64,000 nt of DNA from an uncultured beta proteobacterium (GTDB lineage Bacteria; Pseudomonadota; Gammaproteobacteria; Burkholderiales; Burkholderiaceae_C): contig CAIJOK010000122.1 of the NCBI GenBank assembly GCA_903822205.1, positions 1 to 64,000 of the forward strand. Reading direction: 5' to 3'. The translations under genes were made by a program, and so were the position numbers. Positions within the stretch are counted from its first letter, which is position 1. Every line of letters starts with the position of its first letter. Shown here piece after piece: positions 17,072 to 26,877 of the stretch. The notes under the pieces were generated by a model. It made no database searches and had not been told where the DNA came from. It worked only from the letters and a program-made list of their open reading frames with translations.

Positions 17072-19363
17072 ATGAAATTTCGCTTTCCGATCGTCATCAT
17101 TGACGAGGATTTTCGTTCAGAAAATACATCGGGTCTGGGCATTCGCGCCTTGGCGCAGGCCATTGAGTCGGAGGGGTCGGAGGTCCTGGGTGTGACCAGC
17201 TACGGCGATTTAAGTCAATTTGCCCAACAACAAAGCCGCGCCAGTGCTTTTATCTTGTCCATAGACGATGAAGAATTTACCCCCGGGCCAGACCTGGACC
17301 CTGCCGTTTTGAACCTGCGCCACTTCATTGAAGAAGTGCGGCGCAAAAATTTGGACGTGCCCATCTACATCTATGGCGAGACCAAAACTTCGCGCCATCT
17401 GCCCAATGACATTTTGCGCGAACTTCACGGTTTCATTCACATGTTTGAGGATACGCCAGAATTTGTGGCGCGGCACATCATCCGTGAGGCCAAAAGCTAC
17501 CTTGAAGGCGTGCAGCCACCTTTTTTCAAGGCCCTGCTGAACTACGCCGAGGACGGTTCGTATTCATGGCACTGCCCTGGGCACTCGGGGGGCGTGGCTT
17601 TTTTGAAAAGCCCGGTGGGACAGATGTACCACCAGTTTTACGGCGAAAACATGCTGCGTGCCGATGTCTGCAATGCGGTTGAAGAGCTGGGGCAACTGCT
17701 GGACCACGATGGGGCGATGGGCAAGAGCGAGCGCAATGCCGCCCGCATTTTTAACGCAGACCATTGTTTTTTTGTCACCAATGGCACGTCAACCAGCAAC
17801 AAAATGGTGTGGCATCACACCGTGGCTCCCAATGATGTGGTGGTTGTGGACCGCAACTGCCATAAATCGATCTTGCACGCCATCATCATGACGGGGGCCA
17901 TCCCTGTTTTTTTAAAGCCCACACGCAATCAGTTTGGCATCATTGGCCCCATCCCTAAAACCAGTTTTGAGCCTGCAACCATCAAGGCCAAGATCAAGGC
18001 TAATCCCCTGGTCAGGCAGCATTTTTCGGCTGCTGACATTAGCGCGATCAAGCCCCGTGTGATGGCCTTGACCCAATCCACCTACGACGGTGTGTTGTAC
18101 AACACCGAGACCATCAAAACCATGCTGGATGGCTACGTTGAAAACATCCATTTTGACGAGGCTTGGTTACCGCACGCAGCTTTTCACCCGTTTTATGGCA
18201 GCTTTCACGCGATGGGCAAAAACCGGAAGCGCCCCAAAGAGGCTCTGGTCTATGCCACCCAGTCGCTGCACAAGCTGCTGGCAGGCATTAGCCAGGCCAG
18301 CCATGTGTTGGTCCAAGATTCACAAACGGTCAAACTGGACAAACATTTGTTCAACGAAGCTTATCTGATGCACACCAGCACCAGTCCGCAGTACAGCATC
18401 ATCGCCAGTTGCGATGTGGCCGCAGCGATGATGGAGCCGCCAGGCGGCACGGCGCTGGTTGAAGAAAGCATCGCAGAGGCCCTGGACTTTAGGCGAGCCA
18501 TGCGCAAAATCGATGCTGAATATGGCGACGACTGGTGGTTCAAGGTGTGGGGGCCTGACAAACTGGCTGACGAGGGCATTGGTCAGGCCGACGACTGGGT
18601 GATCAAGGCCGAATCCCGCACCCGTCAATCAAAGCCCCACTGGCACGGTTTTGGCCTGCTGGCGACGGGTTTTAACATGCTGGACCCCATTAAATCCACC
18701 GTGGTCACCCCGGGCATGGACTTGAACGGCAAATTTGCCAAAACCGGCATACCGGCTGGCATCGTGACCAAGTTTTTGGCCGAGCACGGCGTGGTGGTTG
18801 AGAAAACCGGCTTGTACAGTTTTTTTATCATGTTCACGATCGGCATCACCAAGGGCCGATGGAACAGCATGCTGACGGCTTTGCAGCAGTTCAAGGACGA
18901 CTATGCCAAAAACCAACCGATGTGGCGCATCCTGCCAGAGTTTTGCCAAAAGCAGCCACGCTATGAGGACATGGGCTTGGCTGACTTGTGCCAGCATATT
19001 CACCAGCTCTATGCCAAATACGATATTGCGCGCTTAACCACCGACATGTACTTGAGCGATTTGGCCCCAGCCCTGAAACCCAGCGACGCTTACGCCCACA
19101 TTGCCCTGCACAAAACCGAGCGGGTTGAAATCGACCACCTAGAAGGCCGTATCACCGTGGGCCTGGTGACACCCTATCCACCGGGCATTCCGCTGCTCAT
19201 ACCTGGTGAGGTGTTCAACAAAAAAATCGTGGATTACCTTAAGTTTTCACGCGAGTTCAACGCCCAGTGCCCGGGGTTTGAAACCGATATTCACGGCCTG
19301 GTTGAAGAGAAGGGCACCGATGGATGCATCCACTATTACGCGGATTGTGTGCGACAAGGCTAA
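17072..19363 (+). CDS. Orn/Lys/Arg decarboxylase, inducible type
   Basis: PLP-dependent amino acid decarboxylase of fold type I, 763 residues as expected for the AdiA/LdcI/SpeF group. Residues 1-130 form the receiver-like wing domain, followed by the PLP domain: HCPGHSGGVAFLKSP, FVTNGTSTSNKMVW, HFDEAW (D362 near the pyridine nitrogen) and the Schiff-base lysine K401 in TQSLHKLLAGISQAS. The C-terminal domain contains PYPPGIPLLIPGE. Members consume a proton per turnover, giving acid resistance or polyamine precursors. Arginine or lysine seems more likely than ornithine, but I cannot decide. ATG 17072 has AGAGG upstream. No antiporter gene is adjacent. Confidence 0.9.
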   Translation: MKFRFPIVIIDEDFRSENTSGLGIRALAQAIESEGSEVLGVTSYGDLSQFAQQQSRASAFILSIDDEEFTPGPDLDPAVLNLRHFIEEVRRKNLDVPIYIYGETKTSRHLPNDILRELHGFIHMFEDTPEFVARHIIREAKSYLEGVQPPFFKALLNYAEDGSYSWHCPGHSGGVAFLKSPVGQMYHQFYGENMLRADVCNAVEELGQLLDHDGAMGKSERNAARIFNADHCFFVTNGTSTSNKMVWHHTVAPNDVVVVDRNCHKSILHAIIMTGAIPVFLKPTRNQFGIIGPIPKTSFEPATIKAKIKANPLVRQHFSAADISAIKPRVMALTQSTYDGVLYNTETIKTMLDGYVENIHFDEAWLPHAAFHPFYGSFHAMGKNRKRPKEALVYATQSLHKLLAGISQASHVLVQDSQTVKLDKHLFNEAYLMHTSTSPQYSIIASCDVAAAMMEPPGGTALVEESIAEALDFRRAMRKIDAEYGDDWWFKVWGPDKLADEGIGQADDWVIKAESRTRQSKPHWHGFGLLATGFNMLDPIKSTVVTPGMDLNGKFAKTGIPAGIVTKFLAEHGVVVEKTGLYSFFIMFTIGITKGRWNSMLTALQQFKDDYAKNQPMWRILPEFCQKQPRYEDMGLADLCQHIHQLYAKYDIARLTTDMYLSDLAPALKPSDAYAHIALHKTERVEIDHLEGRITVGLVTPYPPGIPLLIPGEVFNKKIVDYLKFSREFNAQCPGFETDIHGLVEEKGTDGCIHYYADCVRQG

Positions 19364-19424
19364 GCTTGCTACCGTCTCCAGAGCAACGGATGGTGGCCAG
19401 TGCTGGACAAATGGACGGGTTGTC

Positions 19425-20210
19425 TTAATTTTCAAGCACGGCCACAGCCGTCTGGCTGACACCACAATCCACATAAGAAATTTGGCCCGTCATGCCTGAT
19501 GACAGGTCACTGAGCAAAAATGCCGCCACATTGCCCACTTCGTCGATGGTGACGTTGCGTTTTAAGGGCGATGCTGCCGCTGAAATGCCCAGCAATTTGC
19601 CAAAGTCCTTGATGCCACTGGCCGCCAAGGTCTTGATGGCACCGGCGCTCAGACCGTTCACCCGAACACCCTTGGCCCCCACGGCATCAGCCAGGTAGCG
19701 AACCGAGGACTCTAGCGATGCCTTGGCCAGGCCCATGGTGTTGTAACTGGGCACCACGCGCACGCCGCCCAGGTAGGTCAGCGTCAAAAGCGAAGCCGTC
19801 TCGCTCAGGTACGGCAAGGCGGCCTTGGCCATGGCCGGAAAGCTGTAAGCGCTGATGTCGTGCGCAATGCGAAAATTTTCACGGCTTAAACCATCGAGAA
19901 AATTGCCGGCGATGGCCTCACGCGGGGCAAAGCCGATGCTGTGAACAAAACCATCAAATGTAGGCCAGTGACCAGACAAGTCTTTGAACAAGCGATCGAT
20001 CTGAGCATCGTCGCCCACATCACAATCAAAAATCAGCGACGACTCAAATTCGGCTGCAAACTCGGTGATCCGGTCCTTAAAGCGCTCGCCCACGTAGCTG
20101 AACGCAAGCGATGCGCCCTGTGTGTGGCACGCTTTGGCAATGCCATACGCGATGGAGCGACTGGACAAAACGCCTGTAATCAATAATTTTTTGCCGGTCA
20201 AAAAACCCAT
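19425..20210 (-). CDS. fabI: Enoyl-[acyl-carrier-protein] reductase (NADH) FabI
   Basis: Final reduction step of the fatty acid elongation cycle, a divergent short-chain dehydrogenase. The 261-residue length and residue numbering match the classic enzyme: GVLSSRSIAYGIA cofactor loop, SIGFAP, Y146, Y156 and K163 in YNTMGLAKAS. It is the triclosan-target type of enoyl reductase. The gene is convergent with the decarboxylase gene and divergent from the YejA-like gene, whose upstream region starts only ten bases away. Confidence 0.97.
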   Translation of the reverse strand: MGFLTGKKLLITGVLSSRSIAYGIAKACHTQGASLAFSYVGERFKDRITEFAAEFESSLIFDCDVGDDAQIDRLFKDLSGHWPTFDGFVHSIGFAPREAIAGNFLDGLSRENFRIAHDISAYSFPAMAKAALPYLSETASLLTLTYLGGVRVVPSYNTMGLAKASLESSVRYLADAVGAKGVRVNGLSAGAIKTLAASGIKDFGKLLGISAAASPLKRNVTIDEVGNVAAFLLSDLSSGMTGQISYVDCGVSQTAVAVLEN

Positions 20211-20318
20211 AACATCCTCTTGACGATTGATGAACTACCGATGAATCACTGTAAAAACAGCTTGGTCAGACCCAGCCCAAGCACAAAAGCCTGGCGCTCT
20301 TTCGGGGAGAATTTTCGC

Positions 20319-22124
20319 ATGAGCCGATGGCTGTGGATTGTGGCTTGGGGGTTGATGCAACCCGCCTGGGCGGCCCATGGCTATGCCTTGTGGGGCGACC
20401 TCAAGTACCCCGCCAACTTTGCTCATTTTGACTATGTGAATGCGCAGGCCCCCAAGGGCGGCGAACTGCGCCTAGTCAGCCATCTGCGCGTTTCCACCTT
20501 TGACAAATATAACCCGTTCACGCTCAAGGGGGCGGCCCCTGCGTACCTGTCCGAGCTGATGTTTGACACCTTGCTGACAGGCGCATTGGACGAAACCGGA
20601 TCAGGCTATGGTCTGCTGGCGCAAGACGTGGCACTGGCATCAGATGGTTTGAGTGTGACTTTTACCCTGCGACCACAAGCGCGTTTTCACAATGGCAGCC
20701 CCGTTCTGGCCCAAGACGTGCAGTACAGCTATGCCGTGCTGATGGGGCCTTTGACATCGCCCGCTTATAAAACCTTGCTTGAAGACGTGGCAGGTTTGGA
20801 TGTGCTGGGTGAACGCAGCCTTCGTTATCGCTTTAAAAAACCCAAGCGTGAACTGCCATTGACGGTGGGTGGTTTGCCCGTGTTTTCACACGAATGGGGC
20901 TTGGCCAACGGGCGACAAAAGCCTTTTGACCAAATCGTGACGGACACGCCCATCGGCAGTGGCCCTTACAAAATCGGGCCAGTGCGTTTTGGCAAAGACA
21001 TCACCTATGTGCGCGACCCTCACTATTGGGCCAAAGACCTGAATGTGCGGCGTGGCACAGCCAACTTTGACCGCATCACCGTCAAAATTTACAAGGACAA
21101 CACGGCGCGGCTTGAGGCCTTGAAGGCCGGAGAATTTGACTTGATGCGCTTTTATTCAGCGGGCGACTGGGCGCGTCGCGTCAATGGCAAACGCTTTGAT
21201 ACAGGCGAACTGGTCAAGCGAGAGTACCGCCATCGGCTGCCAACAGGCTTTCAAAGCTATGTTCTCAACACCCGGCGTACCCTGTTTAAAGATGTGCGGG
21301 TACGCAAGGCACTGGGTTTGGCGCTGGACTATGAATGGATGAACCGCCAGATGTTTTACAACGCCTACCAGCGTGTCAACGGCTTGTTTGGCAATACCGA
21401 CTGTCAGGCCAGTGGACCACCCACACCGCAAGAGCTGGCACTGCTGGGGCCGTGGCGCAGTGCCCTGCCTGAATCGGTCTTTGGCCCGATGACCCAGCCG
21501 CCTCGAACCGATCCTCCGTCGTCTTTGCGGGCCAATTTACGTTTGGCCCAGGCCTTGCTGCACGCTGCCGGGTGGCGGGTGCATGACGGCAAGCTGCGCA
21601 ATGCCGCAGGCCAGGCGTTTGAAATTGAATATCTGGACAGCAACGAGGGCGGTGCCCGGGTGGTCACCCCGTGGGCGCGCAATCTGGATAAATTGGGCAT
21701 CACGCTCCACTACAGGCCAACAGACTTTGCCCTGTACCAGCAGCGTCTGCAAAAATTTGACTTTGACATCACCTCCATGGCCTATGGCGGCACCCATAAC
21801 CCCGGGCAAGAATACGCCGACATCTTTGGCTCAAAAGCCGCCATGACCGAGGACTCTGGCAATTTGTCCGGGATCAGCAGCCCGGCAGTCGATGCCTTGA
21901 TCGATCAAATGACCAGTGCCAAAACCCGATCGGATCTCTTGCCTGTCTGCCGTGCTCTGGATCGTGTGATCAGCCACAGCCACATCCTGATCCCACAATG
22001 GTCAGCAGCCACGCACCGCATGGTGTTCAACCATTGGCGATTGGATCAACCCGCCACCATGCCGCCCTATGCGCAGGGTGAAAGCTGGGCGATAGACACT
22101 TGGTGGGCTAAAACTGGGCCATAA
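20319..22124 (+). CDS. yejA: Periplasmic oligopeptide/microcin-type ABC binding protein (YejA-like)
   Basis: Extracellular solute-binding protein of family 5, about 601 residues. ATG 20319 is chosen because GGGGAGA lies eight bases upstream and because it creates a clean signal peptide (MSRWLWIVAWGLMQPAWA). The mature start HGYALWGDLKYP is characteristic of YejA, which feeds peptides to the YejBEF importer. Later family features include the long lobe with FHNGSPVLAQDVQYS. No permease or ATPase gene follows: the next features are a leftward terminator, tRNA-Val and HU. The partner importer must be elsewhere if the protein is functional. Confidence 0.88.
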   Translation: MSRWLWIVAWGLMQPAWAAHGYALWGDLKYPANFAHFDYVNAQAPKGGELRLVSHLRVSTFDKYNPFTLKGAAPAYLSELMFDTLLTGALDETGSGYGLLAQDVALASDGLSVTFTLRPQARFHNGSPVLAQDVQYSYAVLMGPLTSPAYKTLLEDVAGLDVLGERSLRYRFKKPKRELPLTVGGLPVFSHEWGLANGRQKPFDQIVTDTPIGSGPYKIGPVRFGKDITYVRDPHYWAKDLNVRRGTANFDRITVKIYKDNTARLEALKAGEFDLMRFYSAGDWARRVNGKRFDTGELVKREYRHRLPTGFQSYVLNTRRTLFKDVRVRKALGLALDYEWMNRQMFYNAYQRVNGLFGNTDCQASGPPTPQELALLGPWRSALPESVFGPMTQPPRTDPPSSLRANLRLAQALLHAAGWRVHDGKLRNAAGQAFEIEYLDSNEGGARVVTPWARNLDKLGITLHYRPTDFALYQQRLQKFDFDITSMAYGGTHNPGQEYADIFGSKAAMTEDSGNLSGISSPAVDALIDQMTSAKTRSDLLPVCRALDRVISHSHILIPQWSAATHRMVFNHWRLDQPATMPPYAQGESWAIDTWWAKTGP

Positions 22125-22133
22125 AACGGGCAC

Positions 22134-22164
22134 AAAAAAACCACTTGCATAACGCCAAGTGGTT
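22134..22164 (-). terminator. Rho-independent terminator for the HU/tRNA-Val transcript
   Basis: On the leftward strand a 9-bp stem (AACCACTTG paired with CAAGTGGTT) with an 8-base loop is followed by a run of T residues. It lies 20 bases beyond the encoded CCA end of tRNA-Val, so it should end the transcript carrying HU and the tRNA. Confidence 0.85.
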
Positions 22165-22183
22165 GATTTGATGATGTTTTTTA

Positions 22184-22259
22184 TGGTGGGTGATGACGGT
22201 CTCGAACCGCCGACCTACGCCTTGTAAGGGCGCCGCTCTACCAACTGAGCTAATCACCC
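22184..22259 (-). tRNA. tRNA-Val (anticodon UAC)
   Basis: A full 76-nt cloverleaf on the leftward strand: acceptor GGGTGAT/ATCACCC with encoded ACCA, D arm AGCTCAGTTGGTAGAGC, anticodon stem GCGCC/GGCGT around loop CTTACAA, and T arm with GGTTCGAGACC. The anticodon TAC reads GUA/GUG. It lies 22 bases after the HU stop, most likely on the same transcript. Confidence 0.97.
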
Positions 22260-22281
22260 CACCTGACTGCTGATCAGAGGA

Positions 22282-22554
22282 TCAATTCAAGGCATCCTTG
22301 AGAGCCTTGCCAGGACGAAACTTAGGGATTTTGGCTGCCTTGATTTTGATGGCATCACCGGTACGAGGATTGCGACCCGTGCGAGCGGCACGTTTTGCAG
22401 TCACAAAAGTGCCAAAGCCAACCAAAGCCACTGAGCTGCCTTTTTGCAGGTTGGTCTTGATGGCATTCGTGAAAGATTCCAGGGCACGCGCAGCGGCAAG
22501 CTTTGAAATGTCGGCCTCAAGGGCGATGCAGTCGATCAGTTCAGATTTATTCAC
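22282..22554 (-). CDS. hup: HU family DNA-binding protein
   Basis: Nucleoid-associated histone-like protein, 90 residues, normal length. It begins [11 protein letters not shown] and has the conserved [13 protein letters not shown] core and the NPRTG tip whose proline intercalates DNA. The start codon is GTG (22554) with AGAGG six bases upstream. A TATTAT box on the leftward strand about 20 bases before the start (22573-22578) is a possible -10 element. The tRNA-Val gene follows in the same direction. Confidence 0.96.
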   Translation of the reverse strand: MNKSELIDCIALEADISKLAAARALESFTNAIKTNLQKGSSVALVGFGTFVTAKRAARTGRNPRTGDAIKIKAAKIPKFRPGKALKDALN

Positions 22555-22881
22555 AAAAAACCTCTCATACGGATAATACGGGGAACACGGGTTAAAAAAT
22601 TTGATGGGTCTGGCAAGGGGCGATCGTCACACAACCCATTCAGGTGGCGTAAGTCGTCAGCGCAGACGAAGGGACTGACAATCTCATGGGTCTGAAACAA
22701 CCCTGAACAAGTGCCGTCAATGCCCAGAACGCATTGAAGAGCCGCGAGTTTAACGTCAAAGCGTTTGATAACGGCCCGCGCAGCCAACGCATACCAGCGA
22801 TGATCAGCGTTGCGCATTCCAACTTCCAGGACTGATGCCGTCCGCACATCCCCCTTAGCTACAAAAAACTGTTTCATCGAC
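22555..22881. other. Divergent region between HU and rep
   Basis: Contains the promoter area for HU (leftward) and for rep (rightward). A leftward open frame of about 110 codons spans nearly the whole gap but has no recognisable family, overlaps the rep start and ends just inside the HU start region, so I do not call it a gene. No RNA gene was seen. Confidence 0.4.
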
Positions 22882-25023
22882 ATGTCAACACCCCCAAGCA
22901 CCGACCTGAACCAAGCCCAGCAAGAGGCCGTGAACTATCTCCATGGCCCGTGCCTGGTGTTGGCAGGAGCGGGGGCCGGCAAGACCCGGGTGATCACACA
23001 CAAAATCGCCCGTTTGATTCAGGCCGGCATGGATGCCAAGCGCATTTTTGCCATCACCTTTACCAATAAAGCCGCATCCGAAATGCGAGAGCGCACCCGT
23101 GGCCTGATCGGCAAAGCCGCCCGGGACGTGGTGATCTGCACGTTTCATGCCCTGGGTGTGCGACTGTTGCGTGAAGACGGCACGGCGCTGGGTTTGAAGC
23201 CCAATTTTTCGATCTTGGACAGTGATGACGGGGTGAGCATCCTCAAAGATGCCGGCGGCAGCGTCGATGCCGCCACCGCACGTCGGCAGCAATGGACGAT
23301 CAGCCGCTGGAAAAACCAGGGACTCCATGCCGGCACCGCAGCAGATCAAGCCAGTACCGACGACGACCGCCTTACCGCCCGCGTCATGGCCCACTACGAA
23401 GAGCGTTTGGCTGCGTACCAGAGCGTTGATTTTGATGACTTGATCGGTATGCCCTTGAAGTTGCTGCAAAACCACGAGCACGTCAGGCACAAGTGGCAGG
23501 CTTTGGTGGGGCATGTGCTGGTGGATGAATACCAGGATACCAACGCATCGCAATACGAATTGCTGAAATTGCTGGTCACAGGCAAGGGTTCAGCGCAGGC
23601 CAGACTGACGGCGGTGGGCGATGATGACCAGTCCATCTATGGCTGGCGCGGGGCTACCTTGGACAACCTCAAAAAGCTGCCTGCCGATTTTGCGGGCCTG
23701 AAAGTCATCAAACTAGAGCAAAACTACCGCTCGACGGGTGCCATTTTGCAGGCCGCCAACAACGTGATCAGCCACAACCCCAAGCTGTTTGCCAAAAAGC
23801 TGTGGAGCGATCTGGGCGACGGTATCCCAGTGCGCGTGCTGGATGCCGACACCGAAGAACACGAGGCCGAACGCACGGTGGCCCGCATTCAAAGCCTGCG
23901 TGCAGAGGGCGACGGCTCTGGGCGTTTCACGGATTGGCGGGACTTTGCCGTTTTGTACCGCGCCAACCACCTGGCCAAGCCCTTTGAAAAAGCCCTGCGC
24001 AAGGCGCAAATCCCCTACAAAGTGTCTGGCGGCATCAGTTTTTTTGACCGTGCCGAGGTCAAAGACTTGTGCGCCTGGTTTCGTCTGTGGATCAACAACG
24101 ACGATGACCCCGCCTTTTTACGCGCCGTGACCACGCCCAAACGCGGCATCGGTCACCAAACTTTAAGCACGCTGGGCGACTTTGCCGGCCGCTACAAAGT
24201 CAGCATGTTTGAGGCTTTATTTGCCTCCAGTCTGGCCAGTGTGATCTCTGGCGCAGCGCTTGGCACTTTGCATGAGTTTGGACGAGAAGTGAACGACCTT
24301 GAATACCGGGCGCGTCACACCATGGGGGCCGATGCAGCCAGGACATTTTTGCTGGACTGGCTCAAAAACATGGCCTATGAAAAATACCTTTACGACAGTG
24401 AAGACAGCGAACAGATGGCATCGGCTCGCTGGGGCCATGTGCTGGACTTTTGTGACTGGATGGCGGGGCGCTGTGGCGGCCAGATCGATGATCCATCGGG
24501 CGTTGGCACGGTGTCAGAAATCAAGTCTTTGCTTGAAGTTGCACAAACGGTGTCGTTGTTGTCCACGATTTCAGAACGCGACAAAGACCGCGATGTGGTC
24601 ACCCTGTCCACCCTGCATGCTGCCAAAGGGCTTGAATGGTCGCACGTGATGCTTGCCGGTGTGACCGAAGGCATGTTGCCTTTTCAGCCCAAAGCAGACG
24701 GCCATGCTGCCTCAGGCCCTGATGCAGACGATGTCTGCGAGGCCGCCAAAACAGCCAGTGAAACCCAATTGCAGGAGGAGCGCCGCTTGATGTACGTCGG
24801 CATCACCCGAGCCAAACGCAGCCTACAGGTCAGTTGGAGCCGCAGACGCAGAAAAGGCCGCGACATGGCAGCAGCCCAGCCCAGCCGTTTTATCGCCGAG
24901 ATGGCCTTGGACCAAAAAACCATCCGCGAAGACCCGCGTGCAAAATTAAGGGCACTGCGTGAGGAGTTTGCCAAAAGGGCAGAAATCAGTGCAGCCGCTG
25001 CCAAGCAGGCACTGCTGCGATAA
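22882..25023 (+). CDS. rep: ATP-dependent DNA helicase Rep (UvrD/Rep family)
   Basis: Superfamily 1A 3'-5' helicase that helps replication forks pass protein roadblocks. 713 residues. Motifs in order: Q-like NQAQQEAV, Walker A GAGAGKTR (29-36), FTNKAASEM, Walker B VLVDEYQDTN, motif III GDDDQSIYGWRGA, LEQNYRST, motif V TLHAAKGLEW, and motif VI RRLMYVGITRAKRSL. The overall similarity is closer to Rep than UvrD (single-strand-binding motifs DRAEVKDLCAW and TTPKRGIG). I chose ATG 22882 because the conserved region starts nine codons later; an in-frame upstream TTG exists and no strong ribosome-binding site is visible. Confidence 0.95.
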   Translation: MSTPPSTDLNQAQQEAVNYLHGPCLVLAGAGAGKTRVITHKIARLIQAGMDAKRIFAITFTNKAASEMRERTRGLIGKAARDVVICTFHALGVRLLREDGTALGLKPNFSILDSDDGVSILKDAGGSVDAATARRQQWTISRWKNQGLHAGTAADQASTDDDRLTARVMAHYEERLAAYQSVDFDDLIGMPLKLLQNHEHVRHKWQALVGHVLVDEYQDTNASQYELLKLLVTGKGSAQARLTAVGDDDQSIYGWRGATLDNLKKLPADFAGLKVIKLEQNYRSTGAILQAANNVISHNPKLFAKKLWSDLGDGIPVRVLDADTEEHEAERTVARIQSLRAEGDGSGRFTDWRDFAVLYRANHLAKPFEKALRKAQIPYKVSGGISFFDRAEVKDLCAWFRLWINNDDDPAFLRAVTTPKRGIGHQTLSTLGDFAGRYKVSMFEALFASSLASVISGAALGTLHEFGREVNDLEYRARHTMGADAARTFLLDWLKNMAYEKYLYDSEDSEQMASARWGHVLDFCDWMAGRCGGQIDDPSGVGTVSEIKSLLEVAQTVSLLSTISERDKDRDVVTLSTLHAAKGLEWSHVMLAGVTEGMLPFQPKADGHAASGPDADDVCEAAKTASETQLQEERRLMYVGITRAKRSLQVSWSRRRRKGRDMAAAQPSRFIAEMALDQKTIREDPRAKLRALREEFAKRAEISAAAAKQALLR

Positions 25024-25198
25024 ACCGATCAGTCCATAAGCCTTGCCTGAAACCGATGAAATGATGAAATTATAAAAATGTTACCTACATCATTATGATG
25101 AATATAACCAGTGATACGCTTATTCTACGTGCATTGATAGCTATGTATTTAGGACTTATAACGTAGTACACTTATTTATTATTGCAAGGATCAGGGCC

Positions 25199-26029
25199 AT
25201 GGTGTTGCTTGATTTGTTATCTCTGCCGTTTGTGATGCCCAGCATTCCACGGGCGATGGCCGTGCTGCTGACGGAATTTGACCGCGCCCAACCTGACCTG
25301 TGCCGCATTGACCAAATCATCAGCACCGACCCCGCGCTGGCAACCCGTGTGCTACAAGCCGCCAACGCCAGTGTTTTTGAGCTGTCCGGGCAGATTCACT
25401 GCGTGGCTGAGGCCCTGGCAGTCCTGCGCTTGAGCCAGCTTCATGCGATGGTCAAGGCCGCTGCATCGGCGGTCTCATTCAAGGCCGTTCCTGGAATGCG
25501 GCTGCCACAATTTTGGGCGTACAGCCTGGACGCAGCCCGGATGTCACGGTCTTTGGCGGGTCTGGTCAATCTGAACAAACAGGCCGCCTTTACCTGCGGA
25601 CTGATCCACGCCGTGGGTGAACTGGCACTGCGCATGGCCCTGCCACGGGCACTGACGCTTGACACCGTCGTGCCGCCGTTTGACATCAAACGCACCAAAG
25701 CCGAGCGCAAAGTACTGGGGTTTTGTTATTCGCAGGTCAGCGCGGGCCTGGCACGCCAATGGCATTTGCCGCTGATCATGGTGGACGCTCTGGAGTACCA
25801 ACACGCGCCATTTGATAACGATGCCTATGAGCCTTTGGCCGGTGTGATTCACCTGGCGGTGTGGCGTGCCCGCACCCGCCAGGCCGGGATGACCGCCAAC
25901 GAACTGGCCGTGACGTTTCCGGCAGAAGTGGGCGAGGTCATGGGGCTGGACATTGATCTGGTGCTGCAACAAGACCCCATTGACTGGTCTGCCCCAGAAG
26001 GCCCCACGGTGTTGGTCAGTACACGCTAA
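25199..26029 (+). CDS. HDOD domain protein
   Basis: A 276-residue single-domain HDOD protein, a catalytically inactive relative of HD phosphohydrolases found in bacterial signalling. Typical segments are LPFVMPSIPRAM, IISTDPALATRVLQAANAS, and CVAEALAVLRLSQLHAMV. ATG 25199 has AAGGA about ten bases upstream. HDOD proteins often act in chemotaxis, c-di-GMP or stress pathways, but no specific partner is seen here. It is preceded by a 175-base AT-rich spacer and is convergent with the barrel protein gene. Confidence 0.88.
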   Translation: MVLLDLLSLPFVMPSIPRAMAVLLTEFDRAQPDLCRIDQIISTDPALATRVLQAANASVFELSGQIHCVAEALAVLRLSQLHAMVKAAASAVSFKAVPGMRLPQFWAYSLDAARMSRSLAGLVNLNKQAAFTCGLIHAVGELALRMALPRALTLDTVVPPFDIKRTKAERKVLGFCYSQVSAGLARQWHLPLIMVDALEYQHAPFDNDAYEPLAGVIHLAVWRARTRQAGMTANELAVTFPAEVGEVMGLDIDLVLQQDPIDWSAPEGPTVLVSTR

Positions 26030-26039
26030 CCCAAGGTGC

Positions 26040-26720
26040 TCAGAACTCGTAGGTCAACCCCAGAGAGAAACTGGGCAATACCGAATAACTACCGATGGAG
26101 TCGCGCATGGTTTGGGTTTGCGCGTCGATGTCAGCCTTGGTCACCAGCAGATTCCCGTTGATATCTTTTGGGCCACTCGTCGGGTCAAGCAAGGAAGTTG
26201 CCACCTCGGTGTTGAATGTACCGATCAACACGCCCAAGTCAGCATAAAACCCCAGGCCTTTCACTGTGCTGAAGTGGTGACCATAACCAATGCCGATGTA
26301 AGGGGTCACGCTTGGAAAATTCACATTCACATTAAAGACCTGACCGGCCATATTGACGGTTTTGCCATTGATGGTGCTTATTGTTAGAGGTGATGATGTG
26401 GCATTCAAGTTCAGCTTGATGTCGTTGAACGACACCCCCCCCACCATTCTGAAGCCCCCATTAAACGGATACCAATCGGCATACACACCGGCACGCTCAG
26501 CCTTGAGTGACCCTGTGGCGGTGACACCATCTTGAACACCGTCCTTGTCGATCGACAGGCCACCAGCGTATTCACCGCGAATATTCCAACCGCTGCCCAT
26601 CTGCTCGGAATAGCCCAAAGTGACCAAGCCCGGCAGGCCCAGACCACCATAGACATTTTGTGCGTGAACCGCGCCACTTGCGGCAGCCAGAGCTGCCAAA
26701 ACCAAAAGATGCTTTTTCAT
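26040..26720 (-). CDS. Outer membrane beta-barrel protein
   Basis: A 226-residue protein with a signal peptide (MKKHLLVLAALAAASGAVHA, cleavage before QNV), alternating beta-strand pattern (GGFRMVGGVSF, VTPYIGIGYGHHF, GFYADLGVLIG) and the terminal Phe (SLGLTYEF) that targets proteins to the Bam complex. This matches small eight-strand barrels. Function is unknown; a porin-like or adhesive role is possible. It is encoded convergent to the HDOD gene with ten bases between stops. Confidence 0.85.
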   Translation of the reverse strand: MKKHLLVLAALAAASGAVHAQNVYGGLGLPGLVTLGYSEQMGSGWNIRGEYAGGLSIDKDGVQDGVTATGSLKAERAGVYADWYPFNGGFRMVGGVSFNDIKLNLNATSSPLTISTINGKTVNMAGQVFNVNVNFPSVTPYIGIGYGHHFSTVKGLGFYADLGVLIGTFNTEVATSLLDPTSGPKDINGNLLVTKADIDAQTQTMRDSIGSYSVLPSFSLGLTYEF

Positions 26721-26877
26721 TGTGTGAATCCTCCATGTTAAAAAAGATACCCATCATCCAACACTCGCCCCCGCCATTATCCGTGAGTGACGCAGCAGAC
26801 CCCCACACGGTCAGTCTGTGTCGGTGTGTGTCAGTCTGTGAATGAGCACACATGGCCCGTGATAGCATTGACCTCAT

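Noticed and set aside
22551..22901. 116-codon leftward frame between rep and HU
   Set aside because: Composition is fairly protein-like, but no family is recognised, it overlaps the rep start and occupies the HU promoter region. Not supported without homologues.
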